A stretch of DNA of 64,000 nucleotides from Trebonia sp963822615 (lineage in GTDB: Bacteria > Actinomycetota > Actinomycetes > Streptosporangiales > Streptosporangiaceae). The DNA lies in NCBI GenBank assembly GCA_963822615.1, contig CAWGIM010000031.1, positions 49,492 to 113,491 on the forward strand, in the 5' to 3' direction. The position numbers and the translations under genes were made by a program. How positions within the stretch are numbered: the stretch's first letter is position 1; each line of letters starts with the position of its first letter. Below, in pieces: positions 31,983-39,833 of this stretch. The notes beneath the pieces were generated by a model. The model was not told where the DNA came from. It did no database searches and worked only from the letters and a program-made list of their open reading frames with translations.

Positions 31983-32182
31983 TATATTCGGTGCGGCTAA
32001 TGCAGCGACCGGGGGGCCGGGAGCTGTGCACCCCCTTAATCCAGGCGGCGGTTGCCGCGGGGATTAACGGGCCGCCGGTGGGGCAATTACCGCGTGCTTA
32101 CGCATGCGTACGGGGCTTTGCGTGAACGGACTTCGTTGTGATTCGCATTCGCTATAAGGGCTTTTCGGGCGGAACGCACGAA
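31983..32182 (+). promoter_or_regulatory. Promoter and possibly structured leader of a small membrane-protein gene
   Basis: A -10 box TATATT lies at 31983-31988 with GTGAAC 17 bp upstream. The following 190 bases contain two adjoining hairpins: GGGG...CCCC at about 32011-32035, and TTAATCC-AG-GCGGC-GGTT-GCCGC-GG-GGATTAA at 32036-32067 (12 base pairs with a symmetric 2x2 internal loop). A 12-bp palindrome TACGCATGCGTA follows at 32099-32110. I do not recognise a known riboswitch class. Confidence 0.45.
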
Positions 32183-32791
32183 ATGACCTGGTTGTACGGC
32201 TGGACAGAGGGCACCGCCCGGGGGGCGACCGTCTACCTGGTGCCCGGGCTGGCGCGCGGGCAGCGCCGGGCGGTGATCCGGCGGCTGCGGCAGGAGGCGG
32301 GCCGGGGCTTCGGCCCCGCGCTGCCCTTCCCGCAGCTGGTGATCGCGCTCGGGCTGGACCGGCTGCGGACCGCGGCCCGGCTGGCCGGCGCGATCGTCCG
32401 GCTGCACCCGACGGTGGCGCTGCTGCCGAGCGGCCTTGCCGCCGCGCTGATGGCGCTGTTCGTCGTGTCGGCGGGCGGTTCCGCCATCAGCGCCGTCCTG
32501 CCGGGCGGGCCGGGGGCGCCCGGTCTTCAGCCGGCCAGCCGCCTGGTACGTCTGCGCGCGCGCTCATCCGGGCAGTGTTCATCCGGGCAGTGTTCATCAC
32601 GGCAAGGCGCATCCGGGCAGGGCCTGCTCGAGCTCGCCCGCGCCGTAGACCGCCCACCGCCCGGGTCCGCGCGACTTGGCCTGGTAGAGCGCGTTATCGG
32701 CGTCGGCGATCATGGTCGCGGCGTCGGGCGACTCGGCCGGCCGTTCGGCGATGCCCGCGCAGGCGGAGACGCGGACCCGGCCGGCCCGTAG
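32183..32791 (+). CDS. Hypothetical protein with C-terminal membrane helix
   Basis: The first 110 residues look like a real protein (MTWLYGWTEGTARGATVYLVPGLARGQRRAVIRRLRQEAG, then PFPQLVIALGLDRLRTAARLAGAIVRLHP). They end in one membrane segment (VALLPSGLAAALMALFVVSAGG). The reading frame then runs on through a tandem repeat and about 195 bases antisense to the diguanylate cyclase gene, so the last 85 residues are doubtful and the original stop was probably lost. The ATG at 32183 has only a weak GGGCGGA site. No family was recognised. Confidence 0.5.
   Translation: MTWLYGWTEGTARGATVYLVPGLARGQRRAVIRRLRQEAGRGFGPALPFPQLVIALGLDRLRTAARLAGAIVRLHPTVALLPSGLAAALMALFVVSAGGSAISAVLPGGPGAPGLQPASRLVRLRARSSGQCSSGQCSSRQGASGQGLLELARAVDRPPPGSARLGLVERVIGVGDHGRGVGRLGRPFGDARAGGDADPAGP
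32564..32623. repeat. Four 15-bp tandem units across the diguanylate cyclase stop
   Basis: TCATCCGGGCAGTGT occurs twice perfectly (32564-32578, 32579-32593), followed by two degenerate copies. The stop codon of the leftward GGDEF gene (32597-32599) lies in the third unit. The same repeats carry the opposite frame of the 32183 gene onward. Confidence 0.9.
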
Positions 32792-33658
32792 CTGGACCGG
32801 CAGGCTCACCGCCGCGAGTATGCGCGCGGTGAGCGCGACCAGCCCGGTCAGGCCGGGAGAGACCTCGGCCAGCACGACGAACTCGTCGCCGCCGATCCGC
32901 CCGGCGACCGCGCCGCCCGCGGCCGCCGTATGGCCGATCCGGCCGGCCACCGCGACCAGCAGCTCGTCGCCGGCCTCGTGGCCGTGCCGGTCGTTGACCG
33001 CCTTGAAGCCGTCTAGGTCTAGGTAGCACAGGCCGGCCCGGGTGCCGCGGCCGTCCGCGAGGGCGGCCGTCAGCCGGTCGAAGATGGCGGCGCGGTTCGG
33101 CAGCCCGGTCAGCGGGTCGTGCGTGGCGGCGTGCCGGAGCTGGTCGCTGATGATCCGCTGGGCGTCGAGCTCGGCCCGCCTGATCGACTCCTGCTCGGCC
33201 AGGGTCCGGTCGCGCAGTGCCCGCACGTAGCCGTTGGCCAGTGCCTCGGTCACCTCCGCGACCCGCTGCTCCAGGCGGCTGGGCCCGCCCGCCCGGGCCG
33301 CCGGGTCCTGCATGAGCAGCTCCGGCAGCCACAGCAGGAGCACCCGGAGCGACCGGCCGAGCACGTCGGCGCTCACGAAGTCCGCCCGGACCAGCGCGTG
33401 CCCGACGACGGCGGCCTTGCGCGGCCGGAACGGCTCGCCCAGCAGCACCGCCAGCAGCTCCGCCGACTGCTCGGTGAGAAAGGCCCGGGCGCTGGCGACG
33501 TCCATCGGGATGTCGTCGGCGTCGGCGGGGCGCGCGGCCCGGTTAACGGCGCTGCTGGCAGCGCTGCTGACGGCGAGCGCGGCGAGCCAGACGCGGGCTA
33601 GCTGAGCCGCCGCCGCGGCACCGCCGGCCCAAGGTGCCATAACTGCCGTCTCGGCCAT
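32597..33658 (-). CDS. Diguanylate cyclase (GGDEF domain)
   Basis: A 353-residue protein predicted to make cyclic di-GMP from two GTP. The GGDEF domain starts at about residue 180 with HDPLTGLPNRAAIFDRL and contains LCYLDLDGFKAVNDRHGHEAGDELL and an intact RIGGDEFVVLAE active-site loop. The inhibitory RxxD I-site five residues before GGDEF is absent, so product inhibition may be lost. The first 150 residues are helical and may be a sensory or dimerisation domain, followed by a coiled coil. No EAL domain is present. The ATG at 33658 has AGGAG ten bases upstream. Confidence 0.9.
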   Translation of the reverse strand: MAETAVMAPWAGGAAAAAQLARVWLAALAVSSAASSAVNRAARPADADDIPMDVASARAFLTEQSAELLAVLLGEPFRPRKAAVVGHALVRADFVSADVLGRSLRVLLLWLPELLMQDPAARAGGPSRLEQRVAEVTEALANGYVRALRDRTLAEQESIRRAELDAQRIISDQLRHAATHDPLTGLPNRAAIFDRLTAALADGRGTRAGLCYLDLDGFKAVNDRHGHEAGDELLVAVAGRIGHTAAAGGAVAGRIGGDEFVVLAEVSPGLTGLVALTARILAAVSLPVQLRAGRVRVSACAGIAERPAESPDAATMIADADNALYQAKSRGPGRWAVYGAGELEQALPGCALP

Positions 33659-33926
33659 AGGGGAGGTGCTCCTGTTCGGAACCAACGGGACCGGCGTGCA
33701 ATTGAACTCGTGCGTCACTATAGGCGATGTGACCAATACAAGTAGTGCTTATTCCATTATTCTGTGATCGCTTGATCGCTCTCTGCGTCCAAATTGACAG
33801 AGGTTGTCATTACCCTCGTTTCGCCGTCTGGCCGAGTAATCTGCCGTGCCCGGGTAACTATGCGTCCAGGTAACGTGGGTCTCGGTGACCGTGGCCTCAG
33901 CAACGACGGGGAGGGCAGGTACTCGC
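33659..33926. other. Divergent intergenic region
   Basis: About 270 bases between the GGDEF gene and the alanine-rich protein gene. A dyad TGACA-GAGGT-TGTCA lies at 33795-33809, overlapping a perfect -35 TTGACA (33794-33799), but no good -10 box was found at the right distance. A GGGGAGGGCAGG site precedes 33927. Confidence 0.4.
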
Positions 33927-34913
33927 ATGGCCAGTGTGGACACAGGGGACGCTGGAGGCATCTCCGACCCGGGAGGCACAGCCGACGACGCCGCCGCCCG
34001 GGAGGCGGCGCGGGTCGCGGTGGAGCTGACGGAGGCCGGCGGCGGCCCCGGGCAGCCGGGGCCGGCCGAGCGCAGGCGGATCGCCCGGGCGCTGCGCGCG
34101 GTGGCCGACCGGGCGGCCGCCAGCGCGAGGAAGGGCGCCGCGGGTACCGCTTCGGCCGCGCGGGGGACCGCCTCGGCCGCCCGGCGGGGCAAGGACAGCG
34201 CCGCCCGGCGCGGCGCGGCGACCGCTTCAGCCGCCCGGGGGACCGTCTCGGCCGCCCGGAGCGGGGCGGACAGCGCCGCGCAGGCGGGCGTGGCCACTGC
34301 CCGGGGCGCTAGCCGGAGCGTGAGCTCCGGCATGAACTGGCTGACCTCGCAGGTGCTGGCGATGGGGCCGCGGCTGCGGATCCGCGACCGGGCGGCGCTG
34401 CGCGCGCAGTTCCCCGGTCAGTCCGATGACGAGATCGCGCAGCGGCTGGTCGAGCGGGCAGCCCGGGCCGCGGCCGCGGTCGGCGGCGCGACCGGGGCAT
34501 GGGCCGCGCTGCCGGCCCTGCCCGCGTTCCCGGCCGAGGTCGCGGCGGAGACCCTGGCCGTGGTCGGCATCGAGGTCAAGCTGGTCGCCGAGTTGCACGA
34601 GATATACGGCATGGGCGCGCCCGGTAGCGGGACCGAGCGGGCGCGTGCCTACCTGGCCTCGTGGGCGTCCCGCCGGGGTGTCTACGCGGTGGACGGCGGC
34701 CTGCTCCTCATCGCCGGCTCGCCGCTGGCCCGGCAGCTGACCCGGCGGCTGGCGGCCCGCGTCCGCCGGTCGACGTTCTCCCTCGCCCCGTTGTTCACCG
34801 GCGCGGTGGCCGGGGCCATACTCAACCGGCGAGAGACCCGCAAGCTCGGCCACCAGATCAGGGACGAGCTGCGCCAGCGCCGCCGCACGGTCACCGCGAC
34901 CGTGGTCAGCTAG
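33927..34913 (+). CDS. Alanine-rich protein with EcsC-like C-terminal domain
   Basis: A 328-residue protein. Residues 1-60 are acidic and probably disordered; 60-130 are built from repeated ARGTASAARRG/SAARSGADSAA segments rich in Ala, Arg and Ser, with helical amphipathic character. From about residue 135 a conserved domain begins (MNWLTSQVLAMGPRLRIRDRAALRAQFPG, then PAFPAEVAAETLAVVGIEVKLVAELHEIYG), which resembles actinobacterial EcsC-like/DUF proteins of unknown function and includes hydrophobic stretches that may associate with the membrane. The ATG at 33927 has a strong ribosome binding site. The following MFS gene's -10 box overlaps its stop codon. Confidence 0.65.
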   Translation: MASVDTGDAGGISDPGGTADDAAAREAARVAVELTEAGGGPGQPGPAERRRIARALRAVADRAAASARKGAAGTASAARGTASAARRGKDSAARRGAATASAARGTVSAARSGADSAAQAGVATARGASRSVSSGMNWLTSQVLAMGPRLRIRDRAALRAQFPGQSDDEIAQRLVERAARAAAAVGGATGAWAALPALPAFPAEVAAETLAVVGIEVKLVAELHEIYGMGAPGSGTERARAYLASWASRRGVYAVDGGLLLIAGSPLARQLTRRLAARVRRSTFSLAPLFTGAVAGAILNRRETRKLGHQIRDELRQRRRTVTATVVS

Positions 34914-34922
34914 CATCGGCCG
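34911..34922 (+). promoter_or_regulatory. Leaderless -10 box overlapping the previous stop codon
   Basis: TAGCAT (34911-34916), whose first three bases are the stop codon of the preceding gene, is followed by six bases and the GTG of the MFS gene at 34923. Confidence 0.55.
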
Positions 34923-36563
34923 GTGACCACCGAAGCGCCCGTACCTCGGCTGGGACCAGGCCCCGGCCTGCGGTACGCCAGCCCGGCCGGGCGCTGGGTG
35001 CTCACCGCCGCCATCCTCGGCTCGGGCATCGCCGCGCTTGACGCCACCGTGGTGGGCATCGCCCTGCCCGCCATCGGCCGCGACTTCCACGCCTCGGTCG
35101 CGAGCATGCAGTGGGTGATCGACGGCTACACGCTTCCGCTGGCCGGTCTGCTGCTGCTCGGCGGAGCACTCGGTGACGCGTTCGGCCGGCGGAAGGCCTT
35201 CGTGATCGGCACCGTGTGGTTCGCGCTGGCCTCGCTCGGCTGCGGCCTGGCACCGGACGCCGGGTTCCTCATCGCCGCCCGGGCGCTGCAGGGCGTCGGC
35301 GCCGCCCTGCTCACCCCGGGCAGCCTGGCCATCCTGCAGGCATCATTCGCCCCCGGCGACCGCTCGCGGGCCATCGGTGCCTGGTCCGGGCTTGGCGGGG
35401 TGGCCACCGCGGCCGGGCCGTTTCTCGGCGGCTGGCTGATCGGCGCGGTGTCCTGGCGGCTGGTGTTCTTCATCAACCTCCCGGTGGCGGCGGCGGTGGT
35501 GCTCATCGCGGCCAGGCACGTCCCCGAGTCCCGCGCCCCCGGCCCGCGCCAGCCGCTCGACCCGGCCGGCGCGGTGACCATCAGCCTGGGGCTGGCCGGG
35601 CTCACCTACGGCCTGATCGCCGCCGCCGCCGACGGCTGGACGGCGCCCGCGGTACTGGCCAGCCTGCTGGCCGGGGCGGGCCTGCTGGCGGCCTTCTGCC
35701 TGGTCGAGGCGCGCAGCGATCACCCGATGCTGCCGCTGGGGATGTTCCGCGCCCGCCAGTTCAGCGCGGCCAACGCGGTCACCTTCGTCGACTACGCGGC
35801 CCTCGGCGGCGCGCTGTTCCTCGTCCCGGTGGTGCTGCAGGAAGTCAGCGGCTACAGCCCGCTGGAGGCGGGGATGGCGCTGCTCCCGCTGACGGCCATC
35901 ATGCTCACCCTGTCCGCCCGGTCGGCCGCGCTCGCCGCCCGGATCGGGCCGCGGCTTCAGATGAGCGTCGGCCCGCTGGTCATCGCGGCCGGGATGTTCC
36001 TGTTCACCCGGGTGCACGGGAACGGCGATTACCTGACCCAGGTGCTGCCCGCGGTCCTGGTCCTCGGGTTCGGGCTGGCGATCAACGTCGCGCCGCTGAC
36101 CGCCACCGCGCTGTCGGCCGCGCCCGCCGGGCACGCGGGGATCGCGTCCGCGGTCAACAACGACGTGGCCAGGTCGGCGGGCCTGATCGCGGTGGCCGTC
36201 CTCCCGGCCCTGGCCGGGCTGACCGGTCAGGCCTACCTGGACCCGGCCGAGCTGACCAAGGGCTTCCACACCGCCGTGGTGATCGCGGCGGCGGTCGCGG
36301 CGGCCGGCGGCGTGCTGGCCGCGCTGACGATCCGCAACCCGGCCAGCCGCGGCCGTCAGCCCGCGGCTGACGAGCACGAGCTGCGGTGCAACCACTGCGC
36401 GCTCGACGGCCCGCCGCTGCGGTCGCTGCCCGCGACGCGGCCGGCTGACGCGGGCGCGGCCGGGACCGCCCTGGCCCGGCCGGGACCGCCCGTGGCGCGG
36501 CCGGCCGGTAACCTCGGCAGGGAAGACGGCACGCTCCGGAGGGATGACCATGACGACCGATGA
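34923..36563 (+). CDS. MFS drug exporter (EmrB/QacA, 14-helix type)
   Basis: A 546-residue transporter of the DHA2 family, expected to export drugs or metabolites with proton antiport. Motif C/D1-like ALDATVVGIALPAIG lies in helix 1, motif A GGALGDAFGRRKAFVIG after helix 2, and motif C GLGGVATAAGPFLGGWLIG in helix 5. About 14 membrane helices are predicted from the hydrophobic segments, ending near residue 462. The 85-residue C-terminal tail is hydrophilic and has a CNHC pair (LRCNHCALDG) that could bind metal, unusual for the family. Its last 14 bases overlap the proA-like start. Confidence 0.9.
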   Translation: MTTEAPVPRLGPGPGLRYASPAGRWVLTAAILGSGIAALDATVVGIALPAIGRDFHASVASMQWVIDGYTLPLAGLLLLGGALGDAFGRRKAFVIGTVWFALASLGCGLAPDAGFLIAARALQGVGAALLTPGSLAILQASFAPGDRSRAIGAWSGLGGVATAAGPFLGGWLIGAVSWRLVFFINLPVAAAVVLIAARHVPESRAPGPRQPLDPAGAVTISLGLAGLTYGLIAAAADGWTAPAVLASLLAGAGLLAAFCLVEARSDHPMLPLGMFRARQFSAANAVTFVDYAALGGALFLVPVVLQEVSGYSPLEAGMALLPLTAIMLTLSARSAALAARIGPRLQMSVGPLVIAAGMFLFTRVHGNGDYLTQVLPAVLVLGFGLAINVAPLTATALSAAPAGHAGIASAVNNDVARSAGLIAVAVLPALAGLTGQAYLDPAELTKGFHTAVVIAAAVAAAGGVLAALTIRNPASRGRQPAADEHELRCNHCALDGPPLRSLPATRPADAGAAGTALARPGPPVARPAGNLGREDGTLRRDDHDDR

Positions 36564-37794
36564 GACGCAGGCGGCCGCGGCGGTACGGGCCGCGGCCCGG
36601 GCGGCCCGTACCGCGGCTGCCAGCCTCGCCGGCGCTCCGGATGATGCGGTGGACGCCGCGCTCGGCGCGATGGCGGCGGCGCTGCCGGGCGCTGCCCCGG
36701 CCGTGCTCGCGGCCAACGAGGAAGACATGCGGGCAGCGGCCAAGGCCGGCCTGCCGGCCGGGGTGCGTGACCGGCTCCGGCTCGATGACGCCCGGCTCAA
36801 GGCGATGGCCGGTCAGCTGGAGATCCTGGCCGGGGTGCAGCCGGAGCCCTCCTCCCGCGAGATCCGTGAGCTGCCGGGCGACCTGGTGCTCTACGAGCGG
36901 CGCCGCCCGGTCGGCGTGATCGGCGCCAACTTCGAGGCGCGGCCCAACGTCGTCGTGGACATCGCCTCGCAGCTGGTCAAGTCGCGCAACGCGGGCGTGC
37001 TGCGCACCGGCAGCGCCGCCCTGCGCTCGGCGATCGCGCTGGCCGACGAGGTGATCGCGCCCGCGCTGGCCACGGCCGGGCTCGACCCGGCCGCGGTTCA
37101 GCTGGTCCGGGTCCCCGGCCAGGCCGCCGCGCACGCGCTGGTCCGCGAGCCGCGCCTGATCCCGCTCGTCATCTTGCGCGGCAGCGGCGAGTCGACCCGC
37201 GCGCTGGCGGCCGAGGGCGCCGCGCACGGCGTCCGCACGCTGGCCCACGCCGACGGCGGCGGCGTGCTCTACGTGCACTCCTCGGCCGACCGGGCGGCGA
37301 CCGCGGCGCTGATCGCCGCCAGCCTCGACCGGCTGGGCGTCTGCAACCGGCTTAACCTGCTGCTGCTCGACCGGCAGCTCTGGGACTCCTGGCTGCCGGA
37401 GGTCACCGCGCAGCTAACCGGGCTCGGCATCGCGCCCTCGCTGCCGCCGTACGACCACCCGCTCGGCTACGAGTGGGCGCTCGACCCGGAGCGCGAGGCC
37501 ACCGTCACCATCGCCCCGGCGGGCAGCCCGGCCGACGCGGCCGCGATCGCCAACGCGCAGACCTCAGGCCTGGCGGCCGGCATCGCCGCGACCGACGCCG
37601 CGGCGGCCGGCGAGTTCCTCACCGCTTACGCGGGAACCGGCGCTTTCTGGAACGCGACCACCCGGCTGCTTGACGGCTTCAAGCTGTTCGAGGTGCCGGA
37701 GACGGGCATCAACCTGGACGCGGTGCCCGGCCCGCGCGGGCCGGTGACCTTTCGCGACCTGTCGCTGCGCCAGCTGGTAGTGATGCCGCGCTGA
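36550..37794 (+). CDS. proA: Glutamate-5-semialdehyde dehydrogenase-like protein (ProA family)
   Basis: A 414-residue aldehyde dehydrogenase-fold protein best matched to ProA, which reduces gamma-glutamyl phosphate to glutamate semialdehyde in proline synthesis. Supporting segments are ANEEDMRAAAKAGLP, LPGDLVLYERRRPVGVIGANFEARPNVVVDIASQLVKSRNAGVLRTGS, the putative catalytic Cys in LGVCNRLNLLLLD, and TGINLDAVPGPRGPVTFRDLSLRQLVV. Several hallmark motifs are altered (IGANFEARPN for IGVIYESRPN, and TGSAALRS for GGSEAIHS), so it may be a paralogue with another substrate. No proB is near. The ATG at 36550 fits the CGGAGGG site better than 36544. Confidence 0.65.
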   Translation: MTTDETQAAAAVRAAARAARTAAASLAGAPDDAVDAALGAMAAALPGAAPAVLAANEEDMRAAAKAGLPAGVRDRLRLDDARLKAMAGQLEILAGVQPEPSSREIRELPGDLVLYERRRPVGVIGANFEARPNVVVDIASQLVKSRNAGVLRTGSAALRSAIALADEVIAPALATAGLDPAAVQLVRVPGQAAAHALVREPRLIPLVILRGSGESTRALAAEGAAHGVRTLAHADGGGVLYVHSSADRAATAALIAASLDRLGVCNRLNLLLLDRQLWDSWLPEVTAQLTGLGIAPSLPPYDHPLGYEWALDPEREATVTIAPAGSPADAAAIANAQTSGLAAGIAATDAAAAGEFLTAYAGTGAFWNATTRLLDGFKLFEVPETGINLDAVPGPRGPVTFRDLSLRQLVVMPR

Positions 37795-37889
37795 CCACGG
37801 CGTCGGTAATTCGCGGCATATATACCGTGAAAACCTGACCTTTTAGATCTTGATGGCCATTTGGCTGCGCGCAAACCGCCCCGTGTGCT

Positions 37890-37901
37890 GATACTCGGGA
37901 T
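37890..37901 (+). promoter_or_regulatory. Leaderless -10 box of the ECF sigma gene
   Basis: GATACT (37890-37895) is followed by six bases and the GTG at 37902. The upstream 95 bases are AT-rich non-coding sequence. Confidence 0.4.
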
Positions 37902-38474
37902 GTGGTGGGCGACGAATTCGCGGGGGTGCTCGCGGAGGCTCAGGGCGGGAACGAGGAGCAGTTCGCGGTCCTGTGGCGTGACGCGAATCCCGCTCTGTTG
38001 CGCTACTTGCGCGTCCTTGCCCCGGATAACGCCGAGGACATCGCCGCGGAGACCTGGGTGCACGTGGTCCGCGGGCTTGAGCGGTTCACCGGGGACGAGG
38101 GCGCCTGGCGGGCCTGGCTGTTCACCACCGCCCGCCGCCGCCTGCTTGACCAGGTCAGGCTGCGCAAGCGGCACCCGGCCGAGCCGATCGACGAGATCAG
38201 CGCGGCCGACCTGCCCAGCTCGCCCGACGCCGCCCAGCTAGCGCTGGACAACATCGCCACCCAGCGGGCGATGGCGCTGGTCTCCCGGCTGCCGTCGCAG
38301 CAGGCTGACGTGATCATGCTGCGCGTGGTGGCCGGCCTGGACACCGACGCGGTGGCCGCCATCCTCGGCAAGTCGCCCGGCAACGTCCGGGTCATGGCGC
38401 ACCGTGGCCTTAAGAAGCTTGAGGTGCTGCTGGCGCAGTCGGGTGCAATTTCACGGGCCGGTGTAACGCTGTGA
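37902..38474 (+). CDS. ECF-type RNA polymerase sigma factor
   Basis: A 190-residue extracytoplasmic-function sigma factor. Region 2 covers FAVLWRDANPALLRYLRVLAPDNAEDIAAETWVHVVRGLERF (about residues 20-65) and the region 2.4 helix WRAWLFTTARRRLLDQVR. Region 4 (about 125-180) has LPSQQADVIMLRVVAGLDTDAVAAILGKSPGNVRVMAHRGLKKL, the helix-turn-helix that reads the -35 element. The next gene starts on a GTGA overlap with its stop and encodes a membrane protein, the usual arrangement for an ECF sigma factor and its anti-sigma factor. Confidence 0.92.
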   Translation: MVGDEFAGVLAEAQGGNEEQFAVLWRDANPALLRYLRVLAPDNAEDIAAETWVHVVRGLERFTGDEGAWRAWLFTTARRRLLDQVRLRKRHPAEPIDEISAADLPSSPDAAQLALDNIATQRAMALVSRLPSQQADVIMLRVVAGLDTDAVAAILGKSPGNVRVMAHRGLKKLEVLLAQSGAISRAGVTL

Positions 38475-39445
38475 CCGATTACGGCGTTCCGGATGTTGAA
38501 ATGCCAGATAGCCTGCCGCCGCCCCGGGGTCGCTCGCACTACACGGAGCGAGACCTCGAAGCAGTGCTGTCCGGTGACACCGCGGGCGTGCGCCTGGCCC
38601 ACCAGCCGGCCGCGTCGGTGATGGCGGCGCTGCGCGCCGCCCCGGTGCCCGCTGAGCTTAATGGCGAGGCGGCCGCCCGGGCCGCCTACCGGCTCTTCGT
38701 GCTGCCGGACGCCGGCTGGCCGGCCAGGTCAGCGGGCCCGGCGGCACGCCCGGCGGCGGCCGGCCGGCCGCACTCGCACCGGCGGGCCCGGCGGCTGCCG
38801 TGGCCGGGCCAGCGCCCGTCCGCGCTGCTGCTCGGGGCGGCCGCCGCGGCCGCCTGCGTCGTCGCGCTGGCCTGGGTGCTGGTGCCGGGGAGCGGCCCGG
38901 GTCAGGCGGGCCGGGCCGCCAACACCCACGCGAGGTCCACCGCCAGCGCGAACCCGGTGCTGGAAGGCGGGGGAGCCAAGGCGCCGACGCCGCGCCCCAC
39001 GCCAACCACCGCGGGCAGCCACCGGGCGGTCAGCCCGGACAGCACGGCCGGCCGCGCGTCGGGGCTGACCGCGCTGTGCCAGCAGTTCCTCTCGCTCTTC
39101 GAGCACCCGCGGCCGCCCGTCAGCCTCCTCACCAAGGGGCAGCTCGAGCAGCTCGACCAGGCCGCGGGCGGGCCGCAGCGGATATACGGCTACTGCGTCG
39201 CGCTGGCCAGCGGGCAGGGCCAGGGCGAGCTGCCGCCGTCCCCCCCGCCCGGCAGCCAGCCCCATTCGGGCAGCCAGCCTTATCCGGGGAGCCAGCCTTA
39301 TCCGGGCGGGAACCCCTACTCGGGCAGCCAGCCCTATCCGGGCAACCCGCCAGCCGGCCACCAAATGCCTGGCCAGACTGGCCAGCAGGCCGGCGCCGGA
39401 CTCGGCCAGGGCGGCAGCGCGCAAGCCGCCCGCGGCCTCCGCTAG
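38471..39445 (+). CDS. Putative membrane anti-sigma factor with repetitive extracellular tail
   Basis: A 324-residue protein translationally coupled to the ECF sigma gene. The N-terminal 90 residues are cytoplasmic and contain SHYTERDLEAVLSGDTAG and a helical segment. No zinc-binding HxxxCxxC is seen, so it is not a classical ZAS factor. One membrane helix lies at about residues 117-138 (ALLLGAAAAAACVVALAWVLV). Outside, a Pro/Thr-rich linker, a small Cys-containing domain (LTALCQQFLSLFEH and YGYCVALASG) and a tail of GSQPYPG repeats follow. Its role as anti-sigma is inferred from position and topology. Confidence 0.7.
   Translation: MTDYGVPDVEMPDSLPPPRGRSHYTERDLEAVLSGDTAGVRLAHQPAASVMAALRAAPVPAELNGEAAARAAYRLFVLPDAGWPARSAGPAARPAAAGRPHSHRRARRLPWPGQRPSALLLGAAAAAACVVALAWVLVPGSGPGQAGRAANTHARSTASANPVLEGGGAKAPTPRPTPTTAGSHRAVSPDSTAGRASGLTALCQQFLSLFEHPRPPVSLLTKGQLEQLDQAAGGPQRIYGYCVALASGQGQGELPPSPPPGSQPHSGSQPYPGSQPYPGGNPYSGSQPYPGNPPAGHQMPGQTGQQAGAGLGQGGSAQAARGLR
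39251..39340 (+). repeat. Five 18-bp tandem units encoding GSQPYP
   Basis: Units of 18 bp start at 39251, 39269, 39287, 39305 and 39323 (typical GGCAGCCAGCCTTATCCG). They keep the reading frame and produce the extracellular GSQPYP repeats. Confidence 0.9.
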
Positions 39446-39497
39446 CCAGGCCGCCCGCGGCCTCCGCTAGCCAGGCCCCCGCGGCCTCCGCCACCCC
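39425..39497. repeat. 25-bp tandem duplication across the anti-sigma gene stop
   Basis: A 25-bp unit (GCCGCCCGCGGCCTCCGCTA plus GCCAG) is found at 39425-39449 and 39450-39474, with a third decayed copy to about 39497. The stop codon (39443-39445) lies in the first unit. As 25 is not a multiple of three, the copies are non-coding. Confidence 0.9.
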
Positions 39498-39833
39498 GAG
39501 GCTCCCCCCGGCGTCCGGCCGCCCGAGGCACCCGCCGCCTCCGCCACCCGCCGCCTCCGCACCCGGCGCCTCCCGCAGCCTTCACCGGCCGCAATGCCAG
39601 TGAATCAGGGGACCAAAGGGGCCAACGGGGTTCAGGTGGAATCGCCAGATGCGCTGATTCCCGTCAGGAATCGAAATCTTTCATGATCACGGAAACTTTT
39701 TAGCGTGATCACGCTAAAAAGTTTCCGTGATCATGCTGTTGACCATTGTTTAAACGTTCAGCCGCATCACTCACCCCGGCATTTCACGGCCGCGTGACGC
39801 TCGGTCCGAAACCATGGCGTCGCGGCCTTGCCG
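39446..39833. other. Non-coding region between convergent genes
   Basis: Almost 390 bases between the anti-sigma gene and the HTH gene. It holds the end of the 25-bp repeats, a Pro-rich-looking GC stretch that codes for nothing convincing, and the 54-bp palindrome at 39682-39735. Confidence 0.6.
39682..39735. repeat. 54-bp perfect palindrome
   Basis: Bases 39682-39708 are the exact reverse complement of 39709-39735, with no spacer. The arm contains CATGATCACGG, then AAACTTTTTAGCGTGA. It shares the core GGAAA-Y-T-W-TTTAG-Y-G with the palindrome at 10379-10424. It lies between convergent genes, but the tract after the central stem is A-rich rather than U-rich, so it is not a standard intrinsic terminator. 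Confidence 0.95.

Noticed and set aside
39251..39340. CRISPR-like array
   Set aside because: The units are directly adjacent 18-bp coding repeats without spacers and without cas genes.
39682..39735. Intrinsic terminator for the convergent genes
   Set aside because: The tract following the central stem is A-rich on both strands and the related palindrome lies between divergent genes.
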